DNA from: Clostridia bacterium
GTDB taxonomy: Bacteria > Bacillota > Clostridia > Christensenellales > UBA1242
Direction of reading: 5' to 3'
DNA: 51,202 nucleotides
Assembly: GCA_017623705.1 (NCBI GenBank)
Contig: JAGAOQ010000007.1
Coordinates: 1-51,202, forward strand
Below, one piece after another: positions 16,317-24,027 of this stretch (position 1 is its first letter; each line of letters starts with the position of its first letter). A program made the translations under genes and the position numbers. The notes under the pieces are model-generated. The model did not search any database. It was given only the letters and a program-made list of their open reading frames with translations, and was not told the origin of the DNA.

Positions 16317-17369
16317 TTATTGTGCTTGTGTTTTTGCTTTTAATTCTGCCAAGCGTAAAGCTTCCACCATGTCTATAATTTCACCGTCCACAAATCTAGT
16401 TAAATTATACTCCGTGCGGTTAATACGGTGGTCTGTTACCCTGCCTTGCGGATAATTATAAGTTCTAATGCGTTCACTACGGTCGCCTGTCCCAATTTGA
16501 TCATGTCGTGCCGATGCGTATTTTTCATCTTCCAAACTTTGATAATAATGTGCCAGTTTGGAAACCAAAACCGTCATTGCTTTTTCACGGTTGGCAAGTT
16601 GACTACGCCCGTCCTGACAAGTTACTACCGTATTTGTTGGTAAGTGCGTGATACGAATTGCACTTTCAGTTTTGTTAATGTGTTGTCCACCCGCACCAGA
16701 TGCACGATAAACATCAATACGTAAATCTTTTTCGTCAATTTGGAAGTCAACAGTTGTGGCTTCGGGTAAAACTGCAACAGTTGCGGTAGATGTATGAACA
16801 CGACCTTGCGACTCAGTTTCAGGAACACGTTGTACACGATGAACACCGCTTTCAAACTTGAACTTTGAAAAAGCACCCTCGCCTTTAACCAAGAAAGTTA
16901 CGTTTTTCACTCCACCGATACCATTTTCTTCAATATCCGTAATTTCAATTTTGAAGCCCAAATTTGTTGCATATAACGAATACATACGCAACAAAACCGA
17001 CGCAAATAAACAAGCTTCATCACCACCCGCAGCAGGACGAATTTCAATAATAACATTCGCATCATCACGCTCGTCCTTTGGTGTCAAAAGCATTTGTAAT
17101 TCTTCGGTTGTCGATGCTAATAATTTTTGATTTGCTGCAATTTCTTCTTTGGCTAACTCGGCCAATTCTGGATCAGTAATTTCCTGTGCGGCAGAAATAT
17201 CTTTCAATAATTTTTGATATTTGCGATAAGCATTGACTGTTGGCTCAATTTTAGCAACTTCCTTTGAAATTTGTGAGTAACGTGCAAAATCATTAAAAAC
17301 TTCGGGCAAAGTTAATTGCTCCAAAAGTTGCACATACTTTTCTTCTAAAACACTTACTTCTTCAAACAT
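16317..17369 (-). CDS. prfA: peptide chain release factor 1
   Basis: Recognises UAA and UAG stop codons and releases the peptide. 350 residues, typical. The catalytic GGQ is in ASGAGGQHINKTESAIR (near 228-244), and HRVQRVPETESQGRVHTS marks class RF1. It follows prmC, which methylates the GGQ glutamine, by a TAATG overlap. The operon order is rpmE-prmC-prfA. A terminator follows at 16224-16260. Confidence 0.96.
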   Translation of the reverse strand: MFEEVSVLEEKYVQLLEQLTLPEVFNDFARYSQISKEVAKIEPTVNAYRKYQKLLKDISAAQEITDPELAELAKEEIAANQKLLASTTEELQMLLTPKDERDDANVIIEIRPAAGGDEACLFASVLLRMYSLYATNLGFKIEITDIEENGIGGVKNVTFLVKGEGAFSKFKFESGVHRVQRVPETESQGRVHTSTATVAVLPEATTVDFQIDEKDLRIDVYRASGAGGQHINKTESAIRITHLPTNTVVTCQDGRSQLANREKAMTVLVSKLAHYYQSLEDEKYASARHDQIGTGDRSERIRTYNYPQGRVTDHRINRTEYNLTRFVDGEIIDMVEALRLAELKAKTQAQ

Positions 17370-18211
17370 TATACCCTTATTGTAACCACTCGATCGTGAT
17401 TTGCCAAATCTTTATAAACCTTAACACTATGATACCCTAGCTGCAAAGCAATTTTTTCAAGCGGTTTAGCTTGGTCATAACCTATTTCAAACAAAATCAT
17501 GCCATTTGCTCGTAAATTTTTTTTCGCAGTCGCCAGAATACGACGATAAAAAAACAATCCGTCAACGCCTCCGTCAAGAGCTATGCGTGGTTCTTTTAAC
17601 GTGCGTTTGTCCTCAACACCAATATCCATGGTACGCACGTAAGGCGGATTACATACAATGACATCAAATTGCTGTGGCACGTCTTCAAGTAAATCACTGT
17701 GTACAAAATTTATATCAGCATGATGCAATGCTGCATTCTTGGCCGCAAGCTCCAACGCTGATTGACTGTAATCAACAGCAGTGATTTCGTATTGCAAATC
17801 TTTATGACGTTGTCTTAACCAATCACATAAATAAGCCAATGAAATACCAATAATACCTGAACCACAACATAAATCTAAAATACGGTAAGGTGTATACTCA
17901 TGACCAATAATCGAGTCAGCTATAATTTTCTTTTCAGCTAAATCAACTAATACTTCGGTATCGTGGCGAGGAACTAAAACATTTTCATTGACTAAAAATT
18001 TGCGATTATAAAAATATGTACTCCCTAGCAAGTACGCTAACGGAGTACCATTTTTATATTGTTCAATGATTTTAATTGTTTGTTCAGCAACTTCATTACT
18101 GATGTCTTTAACTAAAAAAACGTTAGTTCGTTCAGCTTCTAACAAATGACACAAAACTTGAATTGTTGCTTCGTGTTCACCAGTTTGTGCAACTAATTGA
18201 GCTAATTTCAT
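17369..18211 (-). CDS. prmC: release factor glutamine N5-methyltransferase
   Basis: Methylates the GGQ glutamine of release factors using SAM. 280 residues, typical. It has the N-terminal helical domain, the SAM motif [17 protein letters not shown] (near 110-127) and the catalytic NPPY motif (VCNPPYVRT, near 185-193). It overlaps rpmE by 4 nt (ATGA) and prfA by TAATG, giving tight coupling with its substrate gene. Confidence 0.96.
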   Translation of the reverse strand: MKLAQLVAQTGEHEATIQVLCHLLEAERTNVFLVKDISNEVAEQTIKIIEQYKNGTPLAYLLGSTYFYNRKFLVNENVLVPRHDTEVLVDLAEKKIIADSIIGHEYTPYRILDLCCGSGIIGISLAYLCDWLRQRHKDLQYEITAVDYSQSALELAAKNAALHHADINFVHSDLLEDVPQQFDVIVCNPPYVRTMDIGVEDKRTLKEPRIALDGGVDGLFFYRRILATAKKNLRANGMILFEIGYDQAKPLEKIALQLGYHSVKVYKDLANHDRVVTIRV

Positions 18212-18417
18212 TTTGATTGAGCATAACGTTTGTTGAATTTGTCAACACGACCTGCCGTATCAACAATTTTTTGTTTTCCAGTATAGAATGGATGACATTT
18301 TGAACAAATATCAATTTTTACAACACTACCTTCTTTGGTTGTTCCGCAAGTAAATTTATTACCGCATGCACATTCGAATTCGGTTTCGTGATAATTAGGA
18401 TGAATATTTTCTTTCAT
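18208..18417 (-). CDS. rpmE: ribosomal protein L31
   Basis: 69 residues, zinc-binding (C+) type: Cys at 16, 18, 38 and 41 (ECACGN and [11 protein letters not shown]). The [11 protein letters not shown] start and HPFYTGKQK box are family signatures. First gene of the rpmE-prmC-prfA operon and leaderless by promoter position. Confidence 0.97.
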   Translation of the reverse strand: MKENIHPNYHETEFECACGNKFTCGTTKEGSVVKIDICSKCHPFYTGKQKIVDTAGRVDKFNKRYAQSK

Positions 18418-18424
18418 AGAGAAA

Positions 18425-18453
18425 ATATTAGCACGTAAAACTTAACTTGTCAA
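18425..18453 (-). promoter_or_regulatory. leaderless promoter of rpmE-prmC-prfA
   Basis: Minus strand: perfect TTGACA (18453-18448), 17 nt, TAATAT (18430-18425) preceded by TGC, 7 nt, ATG 18417. The -35 overlaps the stop region of murC. Confidence 0.85.
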
Positions 18454-19787
18454 TCAAATGTTACAAATGACGTATTTCGTAAAAATTCACCACTTACAAC
18501 ATCACCAGCCCCGCATAGTATAATTGCATCATAGTTACCTGCCTGTTCATGCAGATACTCTGCTAGCTTTTCAGTTGTAGCGATGTATTTAACCTTTAAG
18601 GCACGACTCAAATCCAAAGCACGACCACCGATGATTGTCTTACCACGTGCCGCATAAGTTTTGAACAAAACTAAATTTGGCACTCGACCAAGTACTTGCA
18701 AAAAATCGTCCCACAGCGATAACGTACGAGTATAAGTGTGTGGTTGAAACACTATTAAATAGCGGGCGTATAAGTTTTCCGCAGTTTGAATAGTTGTTAA
18801 TAACTCACGTGGGTGATGTGCATAATCTAAAATTATCGGCGTCGCACCGACTTTTGCAAACAGTTGGAAACGGCGAGCAATCCCCTTGTATTCCGCAAGT
18901 GCTTTACGAATAGCAAATAAATCAAGATGTTGTACCAAAGCACATGTAATCGCTCCTAAGGCGTTGACAACGTTATGGATACCCGGAATTTGGATTAAAA
19001 AATTTGGGATTGCATAATATGTACCAAAAATTTTGGGATTTACTACTAAATCAAATTGATACCCACCTTGCGGTAATTGCTTTAAGTTTTTTGCATGTAC
19101 ATCGCCATAGTCAATACCAAAAGTTATCGTTTGTTGCTTGCCACGCAAATGGAAACTATTTGGGTCAGTTGCACTTTTAATCAAAATATTACTTTGTTGT
19201 GCAAATTGTAAAAAACATTTTTTAATATCATCTAAATCACGGTAACAATCTAAATGATCAGCATCAACATTTGTAACCACGGCAATACTGGGTTTCAATT
19301 TCAAAAAACTTTTTCTAAATTCACAAGCTTCGGTAATAAACCACTGCTTACTACCAATCACTAAATTATTTTGCACACCATTATGAACAGTTGGTTGCTG
19401 GCCTGCTTGTTGAAAGATTGCACCAATCATTGCCGTAGTCGAACTTTTACCATGACAACCCGCAACTGCAATAACTCGTTGATACTTGCGGGCAATTTGT
19501 GCTAAAAGCGTTTCCCGATAGATAACCTTAATGCCCTTTTTTTGTGCATATAAAAGTTCTGGATTATCATCACTGATTGCCCCATTGATTACCAAATAAT
19601 CGACTGGTTCATGTTGCAAATTTTCAGCACTATGCCCTAAATAAACAGGAATGCCTAACGCAGACAATTCTCTCGTAATCGCCGAAGCAACAACATCACT
19701 ACCAGCAACTAACCTTCCTTGTTGGCGAAGTAATTTTGCTAACGCCGACATTGACACACCGCCAATACCAACAAAAAAATAACGCAC
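18450..19787 (-). CDS. murC: UDP-N-acetylmuramate--L-alanine ligase
   Basis: Adds L-Ala to UDP-MurNAc in peptidoglycan synthesis. 445 residues, typical. N-terminal FVGIGGVSMSALA binds the nucleotide sugar; the ATP P-loop is VAGCHGKSSTTAMI (near 110-123); NVDADHLDCY and LDYAHHP follow. The start is GTG 19787, which lies in a 13-bp palindrome together with its -10 box (TATATT, 19798-19793, 5 nt upstream). No Shine-Dalgarno site is seen. Confidence 0.95.
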   Translation of the reverse strand: MRYFFVGIGGVSMSALAKLLRQQGRLVAGSDVVASAITRELSALGIPVYLGHSAENLQHEPVDYLVINGAISDDNPELLYAQKKGIKVIYRETLLAQIARKYQRVIAVAGCHGKSSTTAMIGAIFQQAGQQPTVHNGVQNNLVIGSKQWFITEACEFRKSFLKLKPSIAVVTNVDADHLDCYRDLDDIKKCFLQFAQQSNILIKSATDPNSFHLRGKQQTITFGIDYGDVHAKNLKQLPQGGYQFDLVVNPKIFGTYYAIPNFLIQIPGIHNVVNALGAITCALVQHLDLFAIRKALAEYKGIARRFQLFAKVGATPIILDYAHHPRELLTTIQTAENLYARYLIVFQPHTYTRTLSLWDDFLQVLGRVPNLVLFKTYAARGKTIIGGRALDLSRALKVKYIATTEKLAEYLHEQAGNYDAIILCGAGDVVSGEFLRNTSFVTFD

Positions 19788-19811
19788 GATTTAATATATG
19801 CGTTATTTTTT
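19774..19811. terminator. palindrome: rpsR terminator overlapping the murC promoter and start
   Basis: Perfect 13-bp inverted repeat: AAAAAATAACGCA (19774-19786) and TGCGTTATTTTTT (19799-19811), 12-nt loop. For minus-strand transcripts from rpsR it is an intrinsic terminator whose T-run lies in murC codons 3-6. The loop holds the -10 box TATATT and the G of the murC GTG. One element thus seems to end one operon and start the next gene. Confidence 0.7.
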
Positions 19812-19837
19812 AAGACTGCTATTCAACTAACTGTAAA

Positions 19838-20158
19838 TTACAATAAACCCATTGATTTTGCAACTTTAACAGCACGAGCTAATTCACGTTGATGAGCTGC
19901 ACATAAACCTGTTTGACGACGTGGGAAGATTTTGCCACCTTCTGAAACATATTTCTTCAAACGAGGATCTTTATAGTCAATATACAACGGACGTTTAGCT
20001 TCATCTTTTTCCATACAGAACGCACAAACACGACGTTTTTGTCTTGGTGCACGTTTTTCTTTACGTTCTTCAACAGCTTCACTAGAATTTCTTTTTGCCT
20101 TGTTTTCTTGACGGCTCAATTCTTCAATAACTTCACGTGTTGATAAATTTTCTCCCAT
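19838..20158 (-). CDS. rpsR: ribosomal protein S18 with N-terminal extension
   Basis: 106 residues; S18 is usually 75-80. The core is ordinary ([44 protein letters not shown]). About 35 extra charged residues precede it, rich in Glu, Arg and Lys. A Shine-Dalgarno AAGGAG supports ATG 20158. Third gene of rpsF-ssb-rpsR. Confidence 0.96.
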   Translation of the reverse strand: MGENLSTREVIEELSRQENKAKRNSSEAVEERKEKRAPRQKRRVCAFCMEKDEAKRPLYIDYKDPRLKKYVSEGGKIFPRRQTGLCAAHQRELARAVKVAKSMGLL

Positions 20159-20173
20159 AATTTCTCCTTTTAA

Positions 20174-20563
20174 TTAAAATGGTAATGAATCATCAGTAAT
20201 TGGTTTCATTTCAACATTACTGGTTTGATCATAAGAACTGCTTGGATTATCACCTTTGCGATCGCAGAATTCTACTGAATCAGCAATAACTTCAACAGAA
20301 GTACGTTTATTGCCTTCTTTATCTTCATAATTGCGAATTTGGATATCGCCAGAAATTGCTACTTTGCTACCTTTCTTAATGAACTTAGCACAGTTTTCGC
20401 CTAACGCACGCCAAGCAGTAATGTTATAAAAATCTGTTTCTTGATTACCACCAGCACGACGATTGACTGCAATACCAAATTTACATACGCTAGCACCAGT
20501 AGCACCAACGGTAGATAATTCTGGATCACGTGTTAAGTTACCAACTAAAAAAACTTTATTCAT
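20174..20563 (-). CDS. ssb: single-stranded DNA-binding protein
   Basis: 129 residues: OB-fold starting MNKVFLVGNLTRDPEL, with TDFYNITAWRALGENCAKFIKKG, and a short acidic tail ending DDSLPF, the partner-binding tip of SSB proteins. It is shorter than B. subtilis SSB (172) because the disordered linker is short. AAGGAG precedes the ATG. Lies between rpsF and rpsR, the standard arrangement. Confidence 0.96.
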   Translation of the reverse strand: MNKVFLVGNLTRDPELSTVGATGASVCKFGIAVNRRAGGNQETDFYNITAWRALGENCAKFIKKGSKVAISGDIQIRNYEDKEGNKRTSVEVIADSVEFCDRKGDNPSSSYDQTSNVEMKPITDDSLPF

Positions 20564-20569
20564 GGTAAA

Positions 20570-20941
20570 TTATTCTCCTTCTTTAACTTCTTTCGCTTCT
20601 TTTTCACGCAATTCTTTTTTTGCTAAATATTCTTCACGAGCCTTAGCACGGTTTTGTTTACGAATAACATCTTGTGCCAACATAACGTCAGTTTTAGCAA
20701 TGAACAAATAACGGTCAACACCTTCGGTAATGTTCATCATAGCTGTCATTTTTGCTGGAACATCAGAAGTTGCGTGGAAATTTAATAGGTAATAGAAACC
20801 ATATTTCTTTTGACCCATTTTTTCAACGGTAGTTTGTTCACCTGCCATTTTTTTGAAACGGTCAACTAATTCATCACGCTTTGCCTCATTAAGTTTTGCG
20901 TCCACAACAAGCATACATTCATATGCAGTTTTGTTTTCCAT
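20570..20941 (-). CDS. rpsF: ribosomal protein S6
   Basis: 123 residues with the S6 ferredoxin-like fold; YECMLVVDAKL start, GQKKYGFYYLLNFHAT and the end of the fold at DRYLFIAKTD. A Lys/Glu-rich tail (KELREKEAKEVKEGE) extends it. Strong AAAGGAGG Shine-Dalgarno. First gene of the operon, preceded by a leader with a hairpin at 20969-20990. Confidence 0.96.
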   Translation of the reverse strand: MENKTAYECMLVVDAKLNEAKRDELVDRFKKMAGEQTTVEKMGQKKYGFYYLLNFHATSDVPAKMTAMMNITEGVDRYLFIAKTDVMLAQDVIRKQNRAKAREEYLAKKELREKEAKEVKEGE

Positions 20942-20968
20942 TGTTTTACCTCCTTTTATGGTCTAACG

Positions 20969-20990
20969 CCTGCATGCGAAAACATGCAGG
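20969..20990 (-). promoter_or_regulatory. hairpin in the rpsF leader
   Basis: Perfect 8-bp stem CCTGCATG/CATGCAGG with a 6-nt loop, about 30 nt before the rpsF ATG and inside the predicted leader. S6-S18 pairs are known to control their own operon through a leader RNA in many bacteria; whether this hairpin is that motif is inference. Confidence 0.6.
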
Positions 20991-21005
20991 AAAAAGATAC
21001 TTTAT

Positions 21006-21034
21006 ATCATACACTATACCCACCAAAAAAGCAA
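21006..21034 (-). promoter_or_regulatory. rpsF-ssb-rpsR promoter
   Basis: Minus strand: TTGCTT (21034-21029), 17 nt, TATGAT (21011-21006). The start near 21000 leaves a leader of about 55-60 nt that includes the hairpin and the Shine-Dalgarno site. Confidence 0.65.
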
Positions 21035-21045
21035 CCATAAATATC

Positions 21046-21074
21046 TTGCGTTATTTTTAATTGTTTGGTATTAT
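21046..21074 (+). promoter_or_regulatory. tRNA-Met promoter
   Basis: TTGCGT (21046-21051), 17 nt, TATTAT (21069-21074) preceded by TGG. The start would be near 21081, 2 nt before the tRNA. Confidence 0.7.
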
Positions 21075-21082
21075 AGATATAC

Positions 21083-21158
21083 GGCGATGTAGCACAGCGG
21101 TTAATGCACCGAGTTCATACCCCGGGTATCGCTGGTTCGATTCCAGCCATCGCCACCA
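21083..21158 (+). tRNA. tRNA-Met (CAT), probably elongator
   Basis: 76 nt with acceptor GGCGATG/CATCGCC, anticodon loop TTCATAC (CAT), T-arm GCTGG/CCAGC and encoded CCA. The paired first base and GGCGATG acceptor fit elongator Met rather than initiator. The anticodon stem has one A-C mismatch (positions 30 and 40). An Ile tRNA with a modified C34 is the less likely alternative. Confidence 0.93.
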
Positions 21159-21210
21159 TTAACTCGTTATATTTGTTTATAAAATCTTTGTGTTTTTAGG
21201 AGAAACTAAC

Positions 21211-21462
21211 ATGAACGAGATAAAAATTAAATCAATCTATAAACATTTCAAGGGCGACTTGTATTTAGTTGAAGATATTGCAGTTCACAGTGAAACTCGT
21301 GAAAAGTATGTCGTCTATCGAGCATTATACGGTGATACGGGCTTATATATAAGACCTTACGACATGTTTTGTTCCGAAGTCGACCATGTAAAATATCCAA
21401 ACGTCAAACAGAAATATCGTTTTGAACTACAAAAAATTGCAAGCATTAAAGACAAAAATTAA
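21211..21462 (+). CDS. DUF1653 family protein
   Basis: 83 residues. It fits the DUF1653 pattern: SIYKHFKGDLYLVEDIAVHSE, then VVYRALYGDTGLYIRPYDMF. The function of the family is unknown. ATG 21211 is chosen over the in-frame upstream start at 21190 because TTAGGAGA lies 7-10 nt before it. It follows tRNA-Met by 52 bp and may share its transcript. Confidence 0.88.
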   Translation: MNEIKIKSIYKHFKGDLYLVEDIAVHSETREKYVVYRALYGDTGLYIRPYDMFCSEVDHVKYPNVKQKYRFELQKIASIKDKN

Positions 21463-22238
21463 AGGCATTTCTTTAATAAAGTATAACTATCATTTTTTAG
21501 CAACCACTGCTCTAAATCATTTTCATAAAAAACTTGATTGTGATTATCGACAACAACAAATTCTGTCGGGTGTTTACGATTGACTAAACGATAAACTTCC
21601 CACAAAGACATTGAAGATGAAACTGCACATTTAACAAATTTACCACATTTATTTTTATTTAGATTAAATTTGTCTAAATACAGATTTTGCTTAAACTCCC
21701 AGTTGATTTGTAACAACATAGTTACGCCAAAGAAAATCCACCACCAACGAAAAGTAAGCACAGCAAAAATTAAAATACCAATAAACACAAGATTTGACCA
21801 AATAAAAATCAATCGAGCCGACACAACTTGTGCCAAGACCTTACCACCATCAAGTGGATAAATTGGCAAAAGGTTAATAACACCAACCAAAAAATTTGCC
21901 ACGACCAAATATTCGAGATAATTAAAAATTACTGGGAAAAGCCATACCATAACACCAAACAACAAACTCAACAATAAACTAGCAAGCGGACCAGCTAAAT
22001 AAATGACACTTTTTTGATGTGGCGTTAAAACCTTAGACTGCAAATTCAAAACACCACCAAAAGGAGCTAAGGTAATGCGAGCAACAGTAACACCAAAGTT
22101 TTTAGCAATAACAGCATGAGCAAATTCATGCAAAAAAACAGCAATCGTTAAGGCAATAAAAAACTCAGTAACAGCAAAAAAAATTGCCACGACAGCAGTT
22201 ATAATAAACAATGGATGTACAAAGAAACGCACAACCAA
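21459..22238 (-). CDS. site-2 type zinc metalloprotease (SpoIVFB-like, M50)
   Basis: Membrane metalloprotease of the M50B family, about 259 residues. HEFAH (residues 37-41, HExxH) and NLLPIYPLDGGKVLAQ (near 124-140, the NxxPxxPLDGG second site) supply the zinc ligands. Several membrane segments surround them, and a soluble C-terminal domain follows, as in SpoIVFB, which cleaves pro-sigma-K. The substrate here cannot be told; no sigma-K or SpoIVFA gene is adjacent. The first start codon is TTG 22238, 2 nt after the stop of the MreB-like gene; GTG 22232 is equally possible. The two genes form an operon. Confidence 0.88.
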   Translation of the reverse strand: MVVRFFVHPLFIITAVVAIFFAVTEFFIALTIAVFLHEFAHAVIAKNFGVTVARITLAPFGGVLNLQSKVLTPHQKSVIYLAGPLASLLLSLLFGVMVWLFPVIFNYLEYLVVANFLVGVINLLPIYPLDGGKVLAQVVSARLIFIWSNLVFIGILIFAVLTFRWWWIFFGVTMLLQINWEFKQNLYLDKFNLNKNKCGKFVKCAVSSSMSLWEVYRLVNRKHPTEFVVVDNHNQVFYENDLEQWLLKNDSYTLLKKCL

Positions 22239-22240
22239 AC

Positions 22241-23065
22241 TTATGCATCACATGACAATTTTAGAAATAGTTGTGGACTATCCAACAAAGTACCCGCACC
22301 TAAAAGCGTAGCATTTTCTTCATCAACAGCAATCATTGATTGAAGTTGTAGACTCCAATAAACCGCCTCCGATAAACCACGAATCCCAGCACCGACACCA
22401 CCAAAAATTACACCGGTATTGATGATTTGTCGCATCACATCAGCACTTGTTTGTGGTAACAAGTGATTGATTGCACCAATAATTTGAGCATAAATTGGAT
22501 AGATAATTTCACGCACTTGTTCGGCTTTCAAAATAAAATCAGGAAACTTAACGTAGCGACTATCATTTTTAAGTAAAGATGCTACTTCAAAAAAGATGTT
22601 ACTTGCGGTTTCATAGTTGATATTAACATTATATTTCTTTTCCACGAGTTCAATAATTTCATTGATACAAGAATCAACACCAACGTCAAGTATTCCACTA
22701 TACAAAATTTTATCACCTAAAATAATAGCTAAATCCGTAGCAGTTTCACCAATTACAACTGACATCACAGGCACTTGTTCATTAAACGGATAACCAAAAT
22801 AAGCAGCCAAAGCAACCGTTGGTTGTACATAAACTAAATCGGAAAAACCAGCATCGTACAAAATCGTTTTTTCACAAGACAAACGATCTTCGGTTTCACC
22901 AGACGCAGCAACAACTGCAATCTTTTTTTGTTCTTGGTCTGTAACAACTTGTTTAAGCTTTTTAACCAACTTATCATCAACTTCTTCATTAAAAATGATG
23001 CCCAGACCACGTTTATATAGTCTTAGGCTATCATTGTTAAAATTCGCTACAATTTCAATAGGCAC
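22241..23065 (-). CDS. degenerate MreB-like protein
   Basis: 274 residues, actin-fold protein related to MreB/Mbl (about 335). The match is visible at LRLYKRGLGIIFNEE (like LVYVKGKGIVLNEP), then LAIILGDKILYSGILDVGVDSCINEIIELVEKKYNVNI and IFGGVGAGIRGL. The nucleotide-binding loops are damaged: the first DLGTAN-type loop reads VANFNN, and DIGGGTT is replaced by VIGETATD. About 60 residues are missing from the N-terminal half. It probably does not bind ATP as MreB does. Start GTG 23065 is leaderless. Operon partner: the site-2 protease downstream. Confidence 0.8.
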   Translation of the reverse strand: MPIEIVANFNNDSLRLYKRGLGIIFNEEVDDKLVKKLKQVVTDQEQKKIAVVAASGETEDRLSCEKTILYDAGFSDLVYVQPTVALAAYFGYPFNEQVPVMSVVIGETATDLAIILGDKILYSGILDVGVDSCINEIIELVEKKYNVNINYETASNIFFEVASLLKNDSRYVKFPDFILKAEQVREIIYPIYAQIIGAINHLLPQTSADVMRQIINTGVIFGGVGAGIRGLSEAVYWSLQLQSMIAVDEENATLLGAGTLLDSPQLFLKLSCDA

Positions 23066-23070
23066 AAAAC

Positions 23071-23099
23071 ATTATACCCAAAGAGAAAATAAATGGCAA
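23071..23099 (-). promoter_or_regulatory. leaderless promoter of the MreB-like gene
   Basis: Minus strand: TTGCCA (23099-23094), 17 nt, TATAAT (23076-23071), 5 nt, GTG 23065. Confidence 0.8.
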
Positions 23100-23100
23100 C

Positions 23101-23505
23101 TTATCTTTTTGAGAATTGTGGAGCACGACGTGCTTTTTTCAAACCATATTTCTTACGTTCTTTCATACGAGGATCACGAGTTAAGAAACCTGCTTTCTTT
23201 AATTCAGTTTTGAAGTTTGCATCTTCTTTAACCAAAGCACGAGCAATACCATGGCGAATAGCACCAGCTTGACCTGTCAAACCACCACCATTAACATTAA
23301 CAATCGCATCAAAAGTATTTAAGTCCAACAAAGTAAATGGTTGATTAACTGTCAAACGCATAAAACCATCACCAAAATATTCTTCCAATGGTTTATCATT
23401 AATAACAACTTTACCAGTACCTTTTACCAAACGAACACGTGCAACACTTGATTTGCGACGTCCTGTACCCAAAGTTTGAGCTACTGCATTTTTCTTTACT
23501 GCCAT
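23101..23505 (-). CDS. rpsI: ribosomal protein S9
   Basis: 134 residues: [39 protein letters not shown], and the basic end [12 protein letters not shown] whose last Arg reaches the P-site tRNA. Follows rplM by 2 nt; GGGAAGG at the rplM end can serve as Shine-Dalgarno. Confidence 0.98.
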   Translation of the reverse strand: MAVKKNAVAQTLGTGRRKSSVARVRLVKGTGKVVINDKPLEEYFGDGFMRLTVNQPFTLLDLNTFDAIVNVNGGGLTGQAGAIRHGIARALVKEDANFKTELKKAGFLTRDPRMKERKKYGLKKARRAPQFSKR

Positions 23506-23507
23506 GA

Positions 23508-23960
23508 TTAATTTGCCTTCCCTTTAATATCAATTTTACGTGGTTTTTGTGCTTCATGTGGATGTTCCGCTTCGTTATAAACTTTCAATTTTTTGAACAT
23601 TTCACGACCTAATGAATTTTTAGGCAACATACCTTTAATCGCATGTTCAATTACCCATGACGGATTTTTACGCATAGCTTCTTTTGCTTGTGTGTATTTA
23701 TCCCCACCAACATAACCACTATAACGGAAATAATATTTATCGGTCATTTTTTTACCAGTAAATATTGCCTTTGACGCATTAACGATAATAACATAGTCCC
23801 CTGCATCACTGTGTGGAGTGTAAGTTGGTTTGTGTTTGCCACGCAAAATTAAAGCAACACGACTACATAGACGCCCAACTGGCAAACCAGTTGCATCTAC
23901 CAATACCCATTCACGTTTAGTATTTTGTTTGTCTGCAAAAAATGTTTTCTGTGCTATCAT
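23508..23960 (-). CDS. rplM: ribosomal protein L13
   Basis: 150 residues: [39 protein letters not shown] and [18 protein letters not shown] are L13 signatures. First gene of the usual rplM-rpsI operon. ATG 23960 has no Shine-Dalgarno site; the promoter lies 8 nt upstream. Confidence 0.98.
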   Translation of the reverse strand: MIAQKTFFADKQNTKREWVLVDATGLPVGRLCSRVALILRGKHKPTYTPHSDAGDYVIIVNASKAIFTGKKMTDKYYFRYSGYVGGDKYTQAKEAMRKNPSWVIEHAIKGMLPKNSLGREMFKKLKVYNEAEHPHEAQKPRKIDIKGKAN

Positions 23961-23968
23961 ATTTTATG

Positions 23969-23997
23969 AGTATACCTGCTCATGCGTAATTTGTCAA
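23969..23997 (-). promoter_or_regulatory. leaderless promoter of rplM-rpsI
   Basis: Minus strand: TTGACA (23997-23992), 17 nt, TATACT (23974-23969), 8 nt, ATG 23960. The expected 5' leader is 0-2 nt. Confidence 0.85.
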
Positions 23998-24027
23998 ACA
24001 TTATTTATAATAACGACGACAGATTAC

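Noticed and set aside
16190..16378. 62-residue plus-strand ORF after the candidate small RNA
   Set aside because: It runs through the prfA terminator and into the antisense of prfA. The PLVSK...FLRFF part is noted as the repeat, but the ORF as a gene is not supported.
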